Shown here in pieces: positions 24,479 to 39,400 of a DNA stretch of 64,000 nt. How positions within the stretch are numbered: the first letter of the stretch is position 1; every line of letters starts with the position of its first letter. A model generated the notes under the pieces. The model was given only the letters and a program-made list of their open reading frames with translations, ran no database searches and was not told the DNA's origin. The position numbers and the translations under genes were made by a program. The stretch is from Rhodococcus globerulus NBRC 14531 (GTDB lineage: Bacteria; Actinomycetota; Actinomycetes; Mycobacteriales; Mycobacteriaceae). The stretch is from positions 124,001-188,000 of the forward strand of contig NZ_BCWX01000001.1 in NCBI RefSeq assembly GCF_001894805.1, in the 5' to 3' direction.

Positions 24479-27400
24479 ATGTCGGTAGTTGTTGGTGGCG
24501 CTCGGGATTTCTCGAATCTGCCGGCCGGGGCGTTCGAGCTGTCCGCAGCGCAGAAGAGTATCTGGTTCGCACAACATGCGGCCGGCTCCGTTCCGATCAC
24601 GATTGCTCAGTACGTCGCGATCGACGGGGATCTCGACGCTGATCTGCTCACCGAGGCAGCCAGACACACCGCCCGTGAACTCGGAACGGCGATGATTCGT
24701 TTTGTCGCGGCTGAGCCGGTGCCGTATCAAGTCGTCGACGACACTCAGCGTGACGAACTGATCAGACTCGACTTGCGTTCCGAATTCGATCCCGAGGCCG
24801 CCGCTCAGGAGTGGATGCAGGACGAGTACAGCACGCCCATCGACATCGTTCGGGATCGATCGATCGAGGTGGCGCTGATTCGTGTCGCCGATCGCAGGCA
24901 CTTCCTGTACGCCCGCATCCATCACATCGCGCTCGACGGTTTCGGCGCGAAGACACTTGTCGACAGAGTTGCCGAGCGCTACACAGCGGCGGTGGCCGGT
25001 CGTGAACCCAGGCCGAGCAAGGCGGTGCCGTTGCCGGAAATCGTCTCCGATGAACAGAAGTACCGACTGTCGAGCAGATTCCAGCTGGACGCGAAGCACT
25101 GGGCGGAGCGGCTACGCGACCTACCCGATCCGATCAGTCTGGCCGATCGAACCGGGACGCTCGACACCCACTCGAAGGTGGTCAGCGGAGCATTGCCCGC
25201 GGAGACGGCCACCGCGATCGACAGCGCAGCAGTGCGTCTGAGAGCGACGTTTTCATCGATAGCCGTCGCATCCACAGCGCTCTATTTCGCAAAGATGACC
25301 GGCAGCTCCGATGTAGTACTGAGCTTGCCGGTCTCGTCGCGAGTGAATGCTCTGTTGCGCAACTCGGGTGGGATGGTCTCCAACGTCGTTCCGATCCGAT
25401 TGTCGGTCACCGCAACAACAACGGTTGCCGATCTGGTGGCGGATGCGTCGTTGGAGCTGACAGGCGCACTCCGTCATCAGCGGTATCGATTCGAAGATAT
25501 GAGGCGGGACGCAGCCGATCGCGGGGAGATTCAATCCTCCGGCCGGCGTGGGCTTTTCGGACCGGCCGTCAACATCATGATGTTCGGCAACGAACTCACT
25601 TTCGGATCGATGACCGGACGATTGCACATTCTGTCGACCGGGCCGGTCGAGGACCTGTCGATCAACGTTTATCCCAGCGTCGCGGACCAGGAATCGCGCG
25701 TGGACTTCGAGGCCAACCCATCGTTGTACAGCCGCGCTGAGCTCGCGAATCACCACAGTCGCTTCCTGCAGTTACTGGATCGATTTGTCAACGCGCCCAG
25801 TGATCGGCGCGTCGCCGAGATTTCGCTTGTCGGAGAAGACGATCGGCGTGACCTGGTACCTGCGTACGGTCGACCCGCCCCGGAACCCACTCTGATGCAG
25901 AACGTCCTCACGGGCACCGTCAGCCGTCATCCGGACAGCCCCGCGATAGTTCACGGGGACGAGGTTCTGACCTACCGCGAAGTCGGCGCCCGCGCGAACA
26001 AGCTCACCCGGATGTTGCTGGCCCGCGGTGCCGGACCGGGAAGTTTTGTGCCAGTGGTGCTGCCGAGGGGGCCGCGACTGGTTGTCGCAGAACTGGCAGT
26101 GCTCCAGTCCGGAAGCGCATTCGTCCCCATCGATCCGGACCTTCCGACGGCCAGGATCGAAGCGACGATCGCCGATTGTGGCGCTGCCGTGGTGATCGCG
26201 GCCGGTCGGAACTGGCCGTATCACCCGATCACTGTGGATTTCGACGACGAGCTCGCGCGATCCGAATTCGCTTCCACCTCTGCGGCTCCGATCACCGACG
26301 CTGAGCGTCCTCGCATTCGGATCAGCGATGTGGCATACCTGATCTACACCTCCGGTTCGACCGGAAAGCCCAAAGGTGTGGCGATCACCCATTCCGGGAT
26401 CGCGTCGTTCGCGGCCGAGCAACAGCATCGCTACGGTGTGAAACCGCACTCTCGCACATTGCAATTCGCGTCTCCCGGATTCGACGCATCCATCCTCGAG
26501 CTGATTCTCGCATTTGGAGCCGGGGCGGCAATGGTGATTGCACCCCCGTATCTCTACGGCGGTGAACAGCTCACCGATTTCCTGCGTGCCGAGCGAATCA
26601 CGCACGCGTTCTTGACGCCTTCCGCGCTGGCCTCGGTGGAGCCCGAACAACTCCCGGACCTTGCTGTGGTCATTGTCGGTGGTGAAGCGTGTCCGCCGGA
26701 ACTGGCAGCAAAATGGGCGCGCGGGCGCGCGATGTTCAACGCGTACGGACCGACCGAGTCGACAATCATGGCGACGGTTGCCGGACCGTTGGATCCTGGT
26801 GCACCCGTTGATATCGGTTATCCGATCACCGGTACGTCGGTGGTGGTGCTCGACAAGTTCCTGCAGCCGGTTCCTCGGGGCGTCACCGGCGAGCTGTATG
26901 TCAGTGGCAGGGGACTCGCCCGTGGTTACCATCGGAGACTATCCCTGACTGCCGCAACTTTTGTGGCAAACCCACTGGCGGCCAACGGTTCCCGGATCTA
27001 TCGGACCGGAGACCTGGTGCAGTGGACACCCGAGGGTACGTTGCGTTATCTCGGGCGCGCCGACTTCCAGGTGAAAATCCGTGGTTTTCGCATCGAGTTG
27101 GGTGAGATCGACGCGGCGCTTACCAGCCACCGCGACGTGGAGTCGGCAATCACGATCACCTACGAAGGTGGGCCGTCCGGTGATTCCGCGTCGCTGGTCT
27201 CGTATCTGCTTCCCGTCTCCGGTCGGGAGATCGACACTGCCGGTGTCCTCGCACACGTGCAACCGCTCCTGGCGTCGCACATGATTCCCTCTGCGCTCAT
27301 GGTGATCGATCGGATACCGCTCACCTCCGCCGGCAAGCTGGATCGGACGGCTCTGCCGGCGCCGGTGTGGAACCGGGCCCCGTATGTCGAACCCGCACCT

Positions 27401-30400
27401 GGTTTGGAATCACTGGTTGCTGCAACCTATTCCGAGTCAACCGGAGCAGACACCGTCGGAGCGCACGACGAATTTTTTGCGTTGGGTGGAAACTCACTGA
27501 CAGCTACTCGGGTGGCGAGTGTGCTCGGGCGAGCGCTCGGCACCACAGTTGCTGTGCGATCGATTTTCGAAGCGCCGTCGGTGCGTGCGCTTGCCGACAA
27601 GCTCGCCGGTCTCACGCCGGAGGTCGGCCGACCCGCACTACGGCCCATGCCTCGAACCAGCCCGATCGGTGTTTCGCCCGCACAACACCGCATGTGGTTT
27701 CTCAATCAATTCGACACCGGCTCAGCTGCATACAACATTCCGGTGGCAGTTCGACTGTCGGGTGAACTCGATCATGTGGCTCTTGCCGGTGCATTCGGCG
27801 ACGTGGTCGATCGACACGAGGTGCTGCGCACGAGCTATCCGGATTCACCGGACGGACCGATTCAGCGCATCGCTCCGATCAGCGACCAGGCGACGGGGCT
27901 ACCGTTGCGGGAGGTCTCACGGGAAGATCTGGCCGGCGAACTCGAACGCGTCGCGCGTCGAGGGTTTGACGTTTCTTCCGAGATTCCCTTTCGCGCCGCC
28001 TTGTTCAAGGTCGGGCCGAGCGAACATGTACTGATCCTCGTCATCCACCACATCAGTGCCGACGGGTCCTCGACGGCGCCCCTGGCTCGCGATATCGCTC
28101 AGGCGTACCTGGCTCGGCTCGAGAACCGAGATCCAGGCTTCGAGCCCTTGCCGGTTCAGTACGCGGATTACACTCTCTGGCATCGAGAATTGATGGGCAG
28201 CGAACTCGATCCGCATTCGTTGTCGCGGACGCAGACCGAGTACTGGTCACGGCAACTGGGCGGCCTTCCGGTTCGGTTGGATCTGCCAAGCGACCGTGCT
28301 CGCCCAGCGCTTGTGTCGACCAGCGGGCAGGCGTTCTCCGGCTCGATCGACGCCGATCTGTTCGCACGGGTCTCGGCGCTGGCAGTACGCTCCGGTGCAA
28401 CGGCTTTCATGGTCATGCACGCGGCGTTGGCCGTGCTGCTTGCCAGACTCAGTGCCACGTCCGACATCTCGGTGGGCACTCCCGTTGCAGGACGCGGCGA
28501 TCCGGCTCTCGACGATCTTGTCGGCATGTTCGTCGGCACGGTGGTCTTACGTACCAAGGTGCATGCGCACGAGACGTTCTCGGCACTCCTCGACCAGGTT
28601 CGAGACGTAGACCTCGGGGCGTTCGCGAATGCCGACATACCGTTCGAGCGTTTGGTGGAACTACTCAACCCGGAGCGTTCGGCCGCACATCATCCACTTT
28701 TCCAAGTTGGATTCTCCTATCAGAATCTCAATTCCGGATCGTTGGTGCTCGACGGTCTCGACGCCGAGATCATCGATCTGCCGCTGGGCATTTCGAAGTT
28801 CGACCTGCACTTGACGTTGTCCGAGAAGACCAGCCCGACTGCGCCGACCGAGGTGCACATGCAGTGGGACTATGCCGACGCACTCTTCGACGAAGAAACT
28901 GTCGCCCGGTTCGCTCACAAGTTCGTGCACATCCTGGAATCCGTAGTCGCGCAGTCGGATCGGGTGATCGGCGATATCGATCTGACCACCGATCGATCGA
29001 CGACCGTGATCGGTGCGCTCAACAACACGCGCCATGCTCTGCCGCCCACGACCCTTGCCGACCTGCTGTCCACTCAGGCAGGCACCACCCCCGAGGCGAT
29101 TGCTCTTGTCACGGACACGATGTCGATGTCCTACGGCGAGTTCGCTTGCCAGGTCGAAAACCTGGCCAGGACGCTGATCTCGAAGGGGATCGGAACCGAG
29201 GATCGTGTTGCCGTCGCCATCGAGCGTTCGCCGGCCATGATGGTGGCACTCTGCGCGGTACTGCAATCGGGTGCCGCGTACGTACCCGTCGACCCGAGTG
29301 CTCCCACCGAACGGATTGCGCGGATTCTGTCCTCCGCGTCGCCCGTCTTGATGCTGACCGTAGAAGCGGTCCGTACCCAGTGTGAGGCTGCGGCCCGAGT
29401 CAGCCCGGTCGACGTCTTGGTGGTGGATAGCCAAGGCGTGCCCGCCGAGAGGTCTGGTCCGATCACGGACCGAGTCAGGATTCGCCCCCTGCGACCGGAC
29501 AACACGGCGTACGTGATCTACACGTCGGGATCGACGGGAATGCCGAAGGGCGTCGCGGTTTCGCATTCGGCGGTAGTGAATCAACTGCTCTGGAAGCAGG
29601 ATCGGTACCCGCTCGGCGGCACAGACACCGTGCTTCAGAAGACGCCGATCACGTTCGACCTGTCGGTGTGGGAACTGTTCTGGCCGTTGATCAGCGGCGC
29701 GCGGTTGGCGCTCGCCCGGCCGGACGGACATCGTGATCCGGAGTATGTCGCCACGGCGATGCGTGACTTCGAGGTCACGACAGCACATTTTGTTCCCTCG
29801 CTCCTCGACGCGTTTCTCGAATCCGGTGGCGGAGTGGATCAGCCGTCGCTGCGCCGTGTTCTGTGCATCGGTGAAGCGTTGCGTCCGCACACTGTTGTAG
29901 AACTTCGACGCAATCTCGACGTCGAGATTCACAACCTCTACGGACCGACCGAGGCAGCGGTGAGCGTCACTGCGTTCGACTGCGACGACGTGCAGGACGT
30001 CACCGTCCCGATCGGCACACCGGTGTGGAATACACAGCTGCTGGTGCTGGATTCGCGTCTGAAGCAGGTCCCGCTCGGCGTTCCCGGCGAGTTGTATCTC
30101 GGCGGTGCACAGTTGGCGTCGTGGTACGAGGGGCGGGCGGATCTGACCGCCGAACGATTTGTGGCGGGACCGTGGTCCGGAGAAGGACGACGGATGTACC
30201 GCACCGGTGACCTGGTTCGCCATCGTAAGAACGGCGTGCTGGAGTACCTGGGCCGTAATGATTCCCAGATCAAACTGCGGGGCCAGCGCATCGAACTGGG
30301 GGAGATCGAAGCGGCGCTCGGCCGAGATCGGCGTGTGCGTGCGTGCGCGGTCATCGTCCACGAGTGGCGGTCGGCTCCGGAATCGGCGTCCTTGGTGGCG

Positions 30401-33400
30401 TACATAGTTCCCGCAGAGGTCGCCACCTTCGACGGATCAGCCGTTCTTGCTGATCTCAAGGGCGTGCTGCCCGGCTACATGGTGCCCACTGTTCTCGAGG
30501 TTCTCGACTCGATCCCACTGAATGCGAACGGCAAAATCGATCGGCGGACTTTGCCGGAACCGACTCCGGTGCTTCGTGAATACCGCTCGCCGCAAGGGCA
30601 CGTCGAACAGCAGGTTGCCGACATCATCGAGGAGATCCTCGGGATCGAGAACGTCGGACGAGCCGACAATTTCTTCGAGATCGGTGGAAACTCACTGGTC
30701 GCAACGAGGGTGACACACAAGCTGACGGGAGTGTTCTCCCGGGAGGTTCCGATCCGGGCGCTTTTCGAGGCTCCGACCGTTGCCGAGTTGGCCCATTGGA
30801 TCGAGAGTGCGCCCCGCAGCTCGGCCGCCTTCGGTGTGCCGCCGCTGCCGCCACCGCCGCGTCCGGACATTGTGCCGCTGTCCGTAGCGCAGGAACGTAT
30901 GTGGTTTCTCGGCCGGCTCGATCCGCAGTCGCCGGTGTACAACCTTCCGGTTGCCCTGGGTCTGGACGGCGATCTCGACCCGTCGGCCTTGGCGACGGCG
31001 ATGTCGGACATCGTCGATCGTCACGAGGTGCTGCGGACCTACTACCCGGAGTTCGATGGTGTTGCCCGCCAGCATGTTCTCGACGCACCGTCGTGGATTT
31101 TGCAGCCGGCAGTCGACGTCGAACCGGAGAACGTGGGCGAGCTGATCGCGAAACTCGCCGGTCGGGGCTTCGATCTGACCCGCGAGGTACCGCTCCGTGG
31201 GGTTCTGCTCCGGATCGGTGACCATGCGCACGTTCTGGTGCTTGTGGTGCATCATATTGCGGCGGACGGTCTGTCGATGGGCCCCTTGATCCGTGATCTG
31301 ATGGTCGCGTACTCGGCACGGGCCAACGGCAACGCGCCGGCGTGGTCGCCACTTCCGTTGCAGTATGCAGATTTTGCACTATGGCAGCGGAGTCTTGTAT
31401 CCGATACCGCGACCGCTACCGGGCGCTTCGACGGGCAACTCGAATACTGGCAGTCGGCGTTGGCCGACCTACCAGCGGTGCTCGATCTGCCAATAGATCG
31501 GCCCCGCGGTCAGGTGCGCTCTGCCGAGGGCGACACAGTGCGGTTCCAGGTGAGCGGCGACGTGCACCAACTGTTGCGAGGGTTCGCTCGTTCGCGCCGC
31601 ACAACTCTGTTTGCCGTAGTCCACTCTGTCGTCGCGGTTCTGTTGGCACGGTTGTCCGGTCAGGGCGACGTCGCGGTCGGTACGCCCGTTGCCGGACGTA
31701 CCCATGAGTCGGTGGACAACCTCGTCGGAATGTTTGTCGGCACAGTGGTTCTGCGTACTGCCGTCGATCCGGACCTCTCGTTCGACGACCTCGTGGCGCA
31801 GGTGAGTCGCTCGGACATCGAGGCGATGAGTAACAGCGATGTTCCGTTCGAACAGGTTGTGGCCGCACTCGATCCACCGCGCTCGGGTTCATTTCACCCG
31901 CTTTTCCAGGTGATGCTGGCTTTTCAGGATGCGGTTCCCACAGAGATCGAATTGGCCGGGGTGAGAGCGCGTCCGATCCCGATCGATCTACCGGTGTCGC
32001 GTTTCGATCTACATCTGACTGTTGCGACGGATCCGGATCCGGAGCAGGCGCTCGACGTCCTGCTGACCTACGCCGTTGATATTTTCGACCGGGCGACGGC
32101 AGTGTCCATTGCGCAGCGATTCGCCGGGTTGCTTGCGACGTTGGTCGGCGATCCCGCCGCCGGGATCGGCTCGGCGGATATTCTCGGGCGCACCGAGCGA
32201 GAGTTGATCCTCGACAATTGGGGCAGTGGGCCGAAAACTGTTGTCGGAGTGCCCTGCACGTACTCCGAGTTGCTCGCAAAGCGAGCTGCACCGAGCAGCG
32301 ACGCCGTGGCGTTGAGATCGGCGGATCAGGTACTGACCGAAGACGAATTCCGATCTCGGGTGAACAGCTTGGCCAGGCTGCTGATCGATCGCGGAATTGG
32401 TCCGGAAAAGATAGTGGCACTGGAACTTCCGCGCGGAATCGACCTTGTCGTGTCGGTGCACGCCGTGCTGGCCGCTGGTGGAGCCTATCTACCGGTGGAT
32501 CCCGGCCTGCCTCGCCCGAGGATCGACGCGATGATGTCAGCTGCCGGTGCGACGCTGACGATCACCGAGGCGGTACTGGCTGAATTCGACACTGCGCATT
32601 ACTCGTCCGATCCGATCGAGGATTGCGACCGCATGCGCCCGCTGCTCGGTGGACATCCGGCATACGTGATCTTCACGTCTGGTTCCACCGGTGAGCCGAA
32701 GGGCGTTGTGGTGTCGCATGAGAGTCTGGTCAACCGTCTGACATGGATGAGAGATGATTACTCCCTCGACCGAGAAGACGTGTTCCTGCTCAAGACACCG
32801 GTGACGTTCGACGTCTCGGTGTGGGAGCTGTTACTGCCTGCGGTGATCGGGGCAACGCTGGTGATCGCCTCGCCGGACGGCCACCGCGATCCGCGATATC
32901 TGGGGGAGTTGATCGACCGGTCACAGGTGACGGTGGTTCACTTCGTTCCTTCCATGCTGGATGCATTTGTCGGCTCTCATGTCGAGTGCGCACCCATGTT
33001 CCGGAGCCTGCGCATCGTATTCACCAGTGGCGAGGCACTGTCACTGACGAGCGCTGCCGCGCTTCACCGTTTGGCGCAGGTCGAGATGCACAACCTCTAC
33101 GGCCCCACCGAGGCCGCTGTGGACGTCACCGCAGTCGAGGTGCCTCGCTCGGTGGCTCTAGACGGGCGGGAGATCTCGATAGGCTCCCCGGTAAGCGGCA
33201 CCGCTGTTTACGTCCTGGATTCGCGATTGAATCCCGTCCCTGTCGGCGTGCGTGGAGAGTTGTATCTGGCGGGCGTTCAGTTGGCGCGGGGCTATGTCGG
33301 GCGGAGCGATCTGTCGGCCGGTCGCTTCCTCGCGAACCCGTTCGCCCCGGGCACACGGATGTACCGAACAGGCGACGTGGTCGCGTGGCGTGCTGACGGG

Positions 33401-36400
33401 ACACTCGAATATCTGGGGCGCAGTGACTTCCAGGTGAAGCTGCGAGGTCAGCGACTGGAGCTGGGGGACATCGAGGCAGCCTTCGTCGGACTGCCGGGTG
33501 TTGCCGGTGCGGTGGCAAGGGTGTACGAAAATCCGGCGACCGGTGCCGAAATCGCTGCCTACGTGATGCTTACGGGTGACATCGTTCCCGACACGGCACA
33601 GCTCCTGGCGGATGTGCGGCAGACTTTGCCTGCGTACATGGTGCCCAGCTCGGTCACAGTGCTGAGCGAACTCCCACTCGGTTCTACCGGCAAGCTCGAT
33701 CGCCGAGCCCTGCCGACGCCGGAACGGCCGATCGACCGAGTGGTTCTCGCACCGCGAAACGCGGCCGAAGCCGAGATCGCCGAGGTGTTCCGCGCGGTGC
33801 TGGGCCACGACGAGGTGAGCGTCGACCGGGACTTCTTCGATCTCGGCGGAAATTCGCTGGTGGCCAATCGCATAATCGGTGAGGTCAACGCACGGGTGGG
33901 CGCTGACCTCCGATTGCGCGATATTTTCGACAATCCGACAGTGGCCGGGCTGGCAGATGCACTCGCGCAGTTGCCTCGCCGCATCGAGGAGTCCGCGCGT
34001 CTGGGGGAGCTGGCTCGGCCGGAGCGGTTGCCGCTCTCGCCGGCTCAGCAGAGAATGTGGGTTCTGAACCGACTCGATCCCTCGTCGGCGGCCTACAACA
34101 TCGCTGGGGCAGTAACGGTGAACAACGACCTGAACGTCGCGGCACTTGTTGCGGCGGTAGGTGATCTGGTGATCCGGCACGAGGTTCTGCGCACGGTGTA
34201 TGTCGAGAGCGGCGACGGCGTCGCACAGGTCGTCCAGGAAGCGGACGCACCAGGTACCGACAGTGCGGCAGTCACTTTCGAGGACTTGAGCGATACCGGT
34301 TCCGAACAGCGCACCGCGCGGATTCGTGAGTTGATCTCGGGCAGCTTCGATATCACTGCTCGTGGGCCATTGCGGGTGCACTGCCTCCGTGTCGGTACAG
34401 ACCGCCACACACTCGTTCTGGTACTGCATCATATTGCCGGAGACGGCGCATCGATACCGATCCTGTTGCGGGAACTGGTGCAGGCGTACGTTGCTCGAGT
34501 TTCGGGCGGCAGCCCGCAGTGGGCTCCGCTGGTGCATCAGTATGCCGATTACGTGTTGTGGAATCGTGCGGCGATCGGTGACCCACGCGATCCGCAGTCT
34601 GTTGCGGGGCAGCAGCTTGCATACTGGCGAGAAGCGCTTGCCGACGCTCCGGCCCTGCTCGAACTTCCGTGGGACAGGCCACGAACCGATCAGCCCACTC
34701 AGCGCGGAGCGCGGGTCAGTTGCCCTCTGACGCCGGCTGTCCGCGAAGGCTTGGCAGATCTCGCCCGAGCGCAGCAGGTTTCGATGTTCATGGTCGTGCA
34801 CGCCGGTGTGGTGGCCTTGCTGTCCCAACTGGGCGCGGGGTCGGACATCGTTGTGGGGACACCGGTTTCGGGCCGAAACGACCCGCGTTTGGCCGATACG
34901 ATCGGCATGTTCGTGGGAACGGTGGCGTTGCGTACGGCAGTTGATCCCGTTGCCTCGTTCGGCGAGCTTCTTGCCGTGGTGCGCGCACAAGATCTCGCGG
35001 CGCTGGCAAATGCAGACGTCGCGTTCGAGCACGTCGTGGAGGCCGTCGGAGTGTTGCCGACACGAAGCCACCACCCGGTGTTCCAGAGCACGGTCACGGT
35101 CGCCGAATCGGCTGCAGACCTGGTGCAGATTGCGACCGGCGATCTCGGCGGCGTCGAGGTGGAACCAATCGACACCGGTTCGGTGCGCTTCGACCTCGAG
35201 TGGAGCGCAACGTCAACGCTGGGTGTCTCGGGTGAACCTTCCGGGCTGGATCTGGAATTGGCCTATGCCACAGACCTGTTCGACGAGTCGACGGCTCAGA
35301 GCCTGGTAGATCGGCTCGCATGCGTGTTGAACGTGGTTGCGGCCGACGCAACGATTGCCGTGCGTTCGATCGATCTGCGACTTGCCACGGATCAATTTCC
35401 GGAGGCCGTGCCGTTCGACGGAACGCGGCTGACGTTGCCCGAGATCCTGGAGGGTGGGGTTTCGCTCGGCACGACGGCACTGATCGATCCTGACCGCGGC
35501 GACCAGTTGTCCTACGTCGAGTTGGACCGAGCGTCGAATATTCTGGCGCGCACATTGATTCGACGCGGTTTCGGTCCGGAATCCGTTGTCGCGATTTGTG
35601 TACCCCGCTCGTTCGACTACGTGATTGCGGTGTGGGCAGTAGCAAAGTCCGGGGCCGCGTTCCTTCCCGTCGATCCGAATTACCCGGCCGATCGCATCGT
35701 GCACATGCTCGAGGATTCGGGTACGACGCTAGTTATAGGGTCTGACGTGGAACGGGTTCTGCCGGCGAATCTTTCTGCTCGGATCGAGGTGTTGGACCTC
35801 GGTGATCTGCGGAGCCGGAGTGAGCCGGATGGTGCCCCGATCGTGGACAGCGACCGACGCTCCCCGATTCGTTTGTCCAACGTCGCATATCTGATCTACA
35901 CGTCAGGCTCGACCGGCACGCCGAAAGCAGTAGCGGTCACTCACGGTGGCCTGTCCGCATTTGTGGAGGCGCAGAAGCACTACGGAGTCGATGCCCGTTC
36001 GCGCACTATGCAATTCGCGTCGACGAGCTTCGATGCCTCGGTACTCGAGTTGCTCTTGGCGTTCGGTGTGGGTGCGGCGATGGTTGTCGTCCCCGACGAT
36101 GTGTACGGCGGCACAGAGCTGACGCAGCTCCTTCGCGAACAGCACGTCACTCACGCTTTTGTAACCCCGTCTGCGTTGGAGTCGATGGATGCGCAACACC
36201 TACCGGAACTGTCGGTGGTCATCGTCGGCGGTGACCAATGCGCCGAGGCTCTGGTTCGGACGTGGGGCGCCGGGCGACGGATGTACAACGCGTACGGACC
36301 TACCGAATCCACGGTGATGGCAACACAATGCGGTCCGATGGATCCGTCAGTGCCGGTGTCGATCGGCGCTCCCGTAGTGGGTACAACGGCCGTGGTGCGT

Positions 36401-39400
36401 GGGGACGGGCTTGTGCCGGTTCCACCGGGTATCGAGGGTGAGCTGTATCTGTCCGGCGCTGCGTTGGCCAGGGGTTATCACGGAAAACCAGGCCTGACGG
36501 CGTCCCGCTTCGTCGCGGACCCGGACGGCGCTCCGGGTTCTCGCACCTATCGAACGGGCGACCGGGTACGTGTGACGGGTTCGAACGCCGCTACTCGAGA
36601 GCACCGGTATTGCGGGCGCGGCGACGATCAGGTGAAGATCCGGGGTTACCGGATCGAATTGGGTGAGGTGGAGTCGGCCGTAGCGACTTATCCGAATGTC
36701 GCTGCTGCGGTGGCGATCGCCTACCGTGGTCCGCAAGCATCCGAACCGGTGCTGGTGGCGTATGTGCTCGCTCACCGAGGTGTCGAGATTGAACGTGCAG
36801 GATTGCGCGCACACCTCGCGGCACATCTGCCGACGTACATGCGTCCGGCATCGATTACGTTCATCGATTCGCTGCCTGTGACGCCGGCCGGAAAACTGGA
36901 TCGAAAAGCCCTGCCTGAACCTGTTTTCGAGCAACGTGTGTACGTGGCGCCGCGAACCGATGACGAAATGGCACTGGCCGGCATCTTCGAAACAGTGACC
37001 GGCTCGGCAACCGTGGGTATTCACGACGGATTCTTCGAGATCGGCGGCAATTCCTTGCTTGCCACTCGATTGGTAGCCCGTGCAAACGAGGCATTCGACG
37101 CAGGGTTGAGTGTGCGTGATCTTTTCGACGCACCCACAGTGGCGGAGTTGGCGCCACGAATCACTCGGGGTGCTTCGACGCGTCCACCGCTGCGCGCGTT
37201 TGCACGTCCCGAACGCGTCCCGTTGTCGCTTGCGCAGCAGAGGATGTGGTTCCTCAATCGTTTCGATCCGACGTCGGCTACGGAGAACATTCCGATTGTG
37301 CTGCGTGTGACGGGTGACCTTGACGTGGTAGCGCTCGGGTCGGCGATCACAGATGTCGTAACACGGCACGAGGTGCTGCGGACGGTGTACCCGGATTCGG
37401 TGGCCGGTCCGTATCAGGACGTGCTGCCGCCGTCATCGCTCGACGCGGAGTTGCAAGCCGAGTGGACTCCGGAAACTTCTCTGCACGAGCGTATTCTGGT
37501 GTCGGCGAGAACACCCTTCGACGTCACCGCGAGGGTTCCGATCCATGTCGACCTGCTCCGGGTGGGTGGCCGAGATGCGGATGCGGTTCCTGTCCACGTA
37601 CTGGTGCTGGTGGTTCACCACATCAGTGCCGACGGCTATTCGATGGCGCAGCTGGCGGCAGACACGATGACTGCGTACGCGGCTCGCATCAGCGGCTTCG
37701 CACCTACGTGGGAGCCACTCGAGATCCAGTACGCCGACTTCGCGATCTGGCAGCGAACGGTGCTCGGTGACGAGAAGGAATCGGGTTCGGTTGCTGCGCA
37801 ACAACTCGGCTACTGGCGCGGGCAACTGAGTGGTGCCCCGGAAGTGCTCGATCTTCCCTGTGATCGTCCTAGGCCTGCACGGCAGTCGTTTGTGGGTGCC
37901 AGATATCAGTTCGAGGTGAACGCAGAACTGCACACTTCGCTGCGCGATCTTGCCGCTGCTCGAGGCGTTACGGTATTCATGCTCATGCACACCGCTTTGG
38001 CGGTGCTCCTCGGGCGACTTGCCGGCACCGATGACGTCACGATCGGAACTCCCGTCGCCGGCCGCGGCGAGCAGGCTCTTGATCCGGTGGTCGGTATGTT
38101 CGTCAATACCCTTGCGCTGCGGACGGTTTTGCCGCTGTCAACGAGTTTTTCCGATGCGGTCGACATGGTGCGAGAAGTGGATCTCGGTGCATTTGCCAAC
38201 GCGGATATCCCCTTCGAACGGCTGGTGGAGGTACTGGAGCCGACGAGGACACAGGCTCATCATCCCCTGTTCCAGGTCGCACTCTCGTTCCAGAACCTTG
38301 GCGATATGACCTTTGCCTTGCCGGGACTGGAGGTGTCCGTCGTCGATCCGGATATCGAACTGGCGGAATTCGATCTCCATCTGACCCTGGTTCCCGGCGC
38401 AGACGGCGAATCGGGACCCATGGCGGCGCAAATTGTCTACGCCACCGACCTTTTCGATTCGGGTACCATCGCCGACTTTGCCGATCGCTACCTCCGGATC
38501 ATCGATTCCGCAATCGATTCTGTGGACCTCCCTTGTGGAGATATCCCGCTGCTGTCGAGTGCGGATCATCGCCGCATCGACGGGATTGCCAGTGGTGGAA
38601 CCGGGTTGGTGCACGGAGCTGTGACACTTGCTTCCGAGTTTCACGCACAGGTCAGGATCAGTCCGGACGCACCCGCGATCACCTCTGGCGATGAGACGCT
38701 GAGTTACGCGCAGATGCAGCAGCGGGTGTGCGCGCTGGCGCGGTATCTCGTCGAGCTCGGAGTTGGGCCGGAAACTCAGGTGGCAGTTGCTGTTCGGCGT
38801 TCGATCGACCAGGTGATCGCGATGTACGCGGTGGTCGAGGCGGGCGGCGCCTACGTGCCGGTGGAACTCACGCAGCCCACAGAGCGAGTTGCGCTCGTGT
38901 TGGACACGGCTGCACCCAGCGTGGTGGTGACCGCAGGTGGTGCGGACGGAGTGGGCAGTGGAAGTTGGGTGGAGGTCGACCTTCATACACTCGATCTGAG
39001 CGGTCATTCCACAGGTGCGATGACCGATGTCGAGCGCCGCGCGCCGTTGCGTGGTGATCACCCGGCATACGTGATTTTCACGTCCGGGTCGACGGGTGTA
39101 CCCAAGGGCGTCGTGGTACCTCATGCCGCGGTGGTCAATCAGTTGCGCGGGATGCAGCAGGAATACCCGATGGACGCGTCGAGTGCTGTGCTCGTCAAGA
39201 CGTCGGCAGGCTTCGATCTGTCGATCTGGGAGTACTGGTGGGCGCTGCACGTGGGTGCCAGACTCGTGCTGGCACCGCAGGACTCGCAATTCGAACCCGA
39301 GGTGTTGCTGTCGGTCATCGAGAAGGAGTCGATCACCGACGTACATCTTGTTCCTTCGATGTTGCTGATGCTTACCGCAGCGGCCGACACCGGATTCCCC

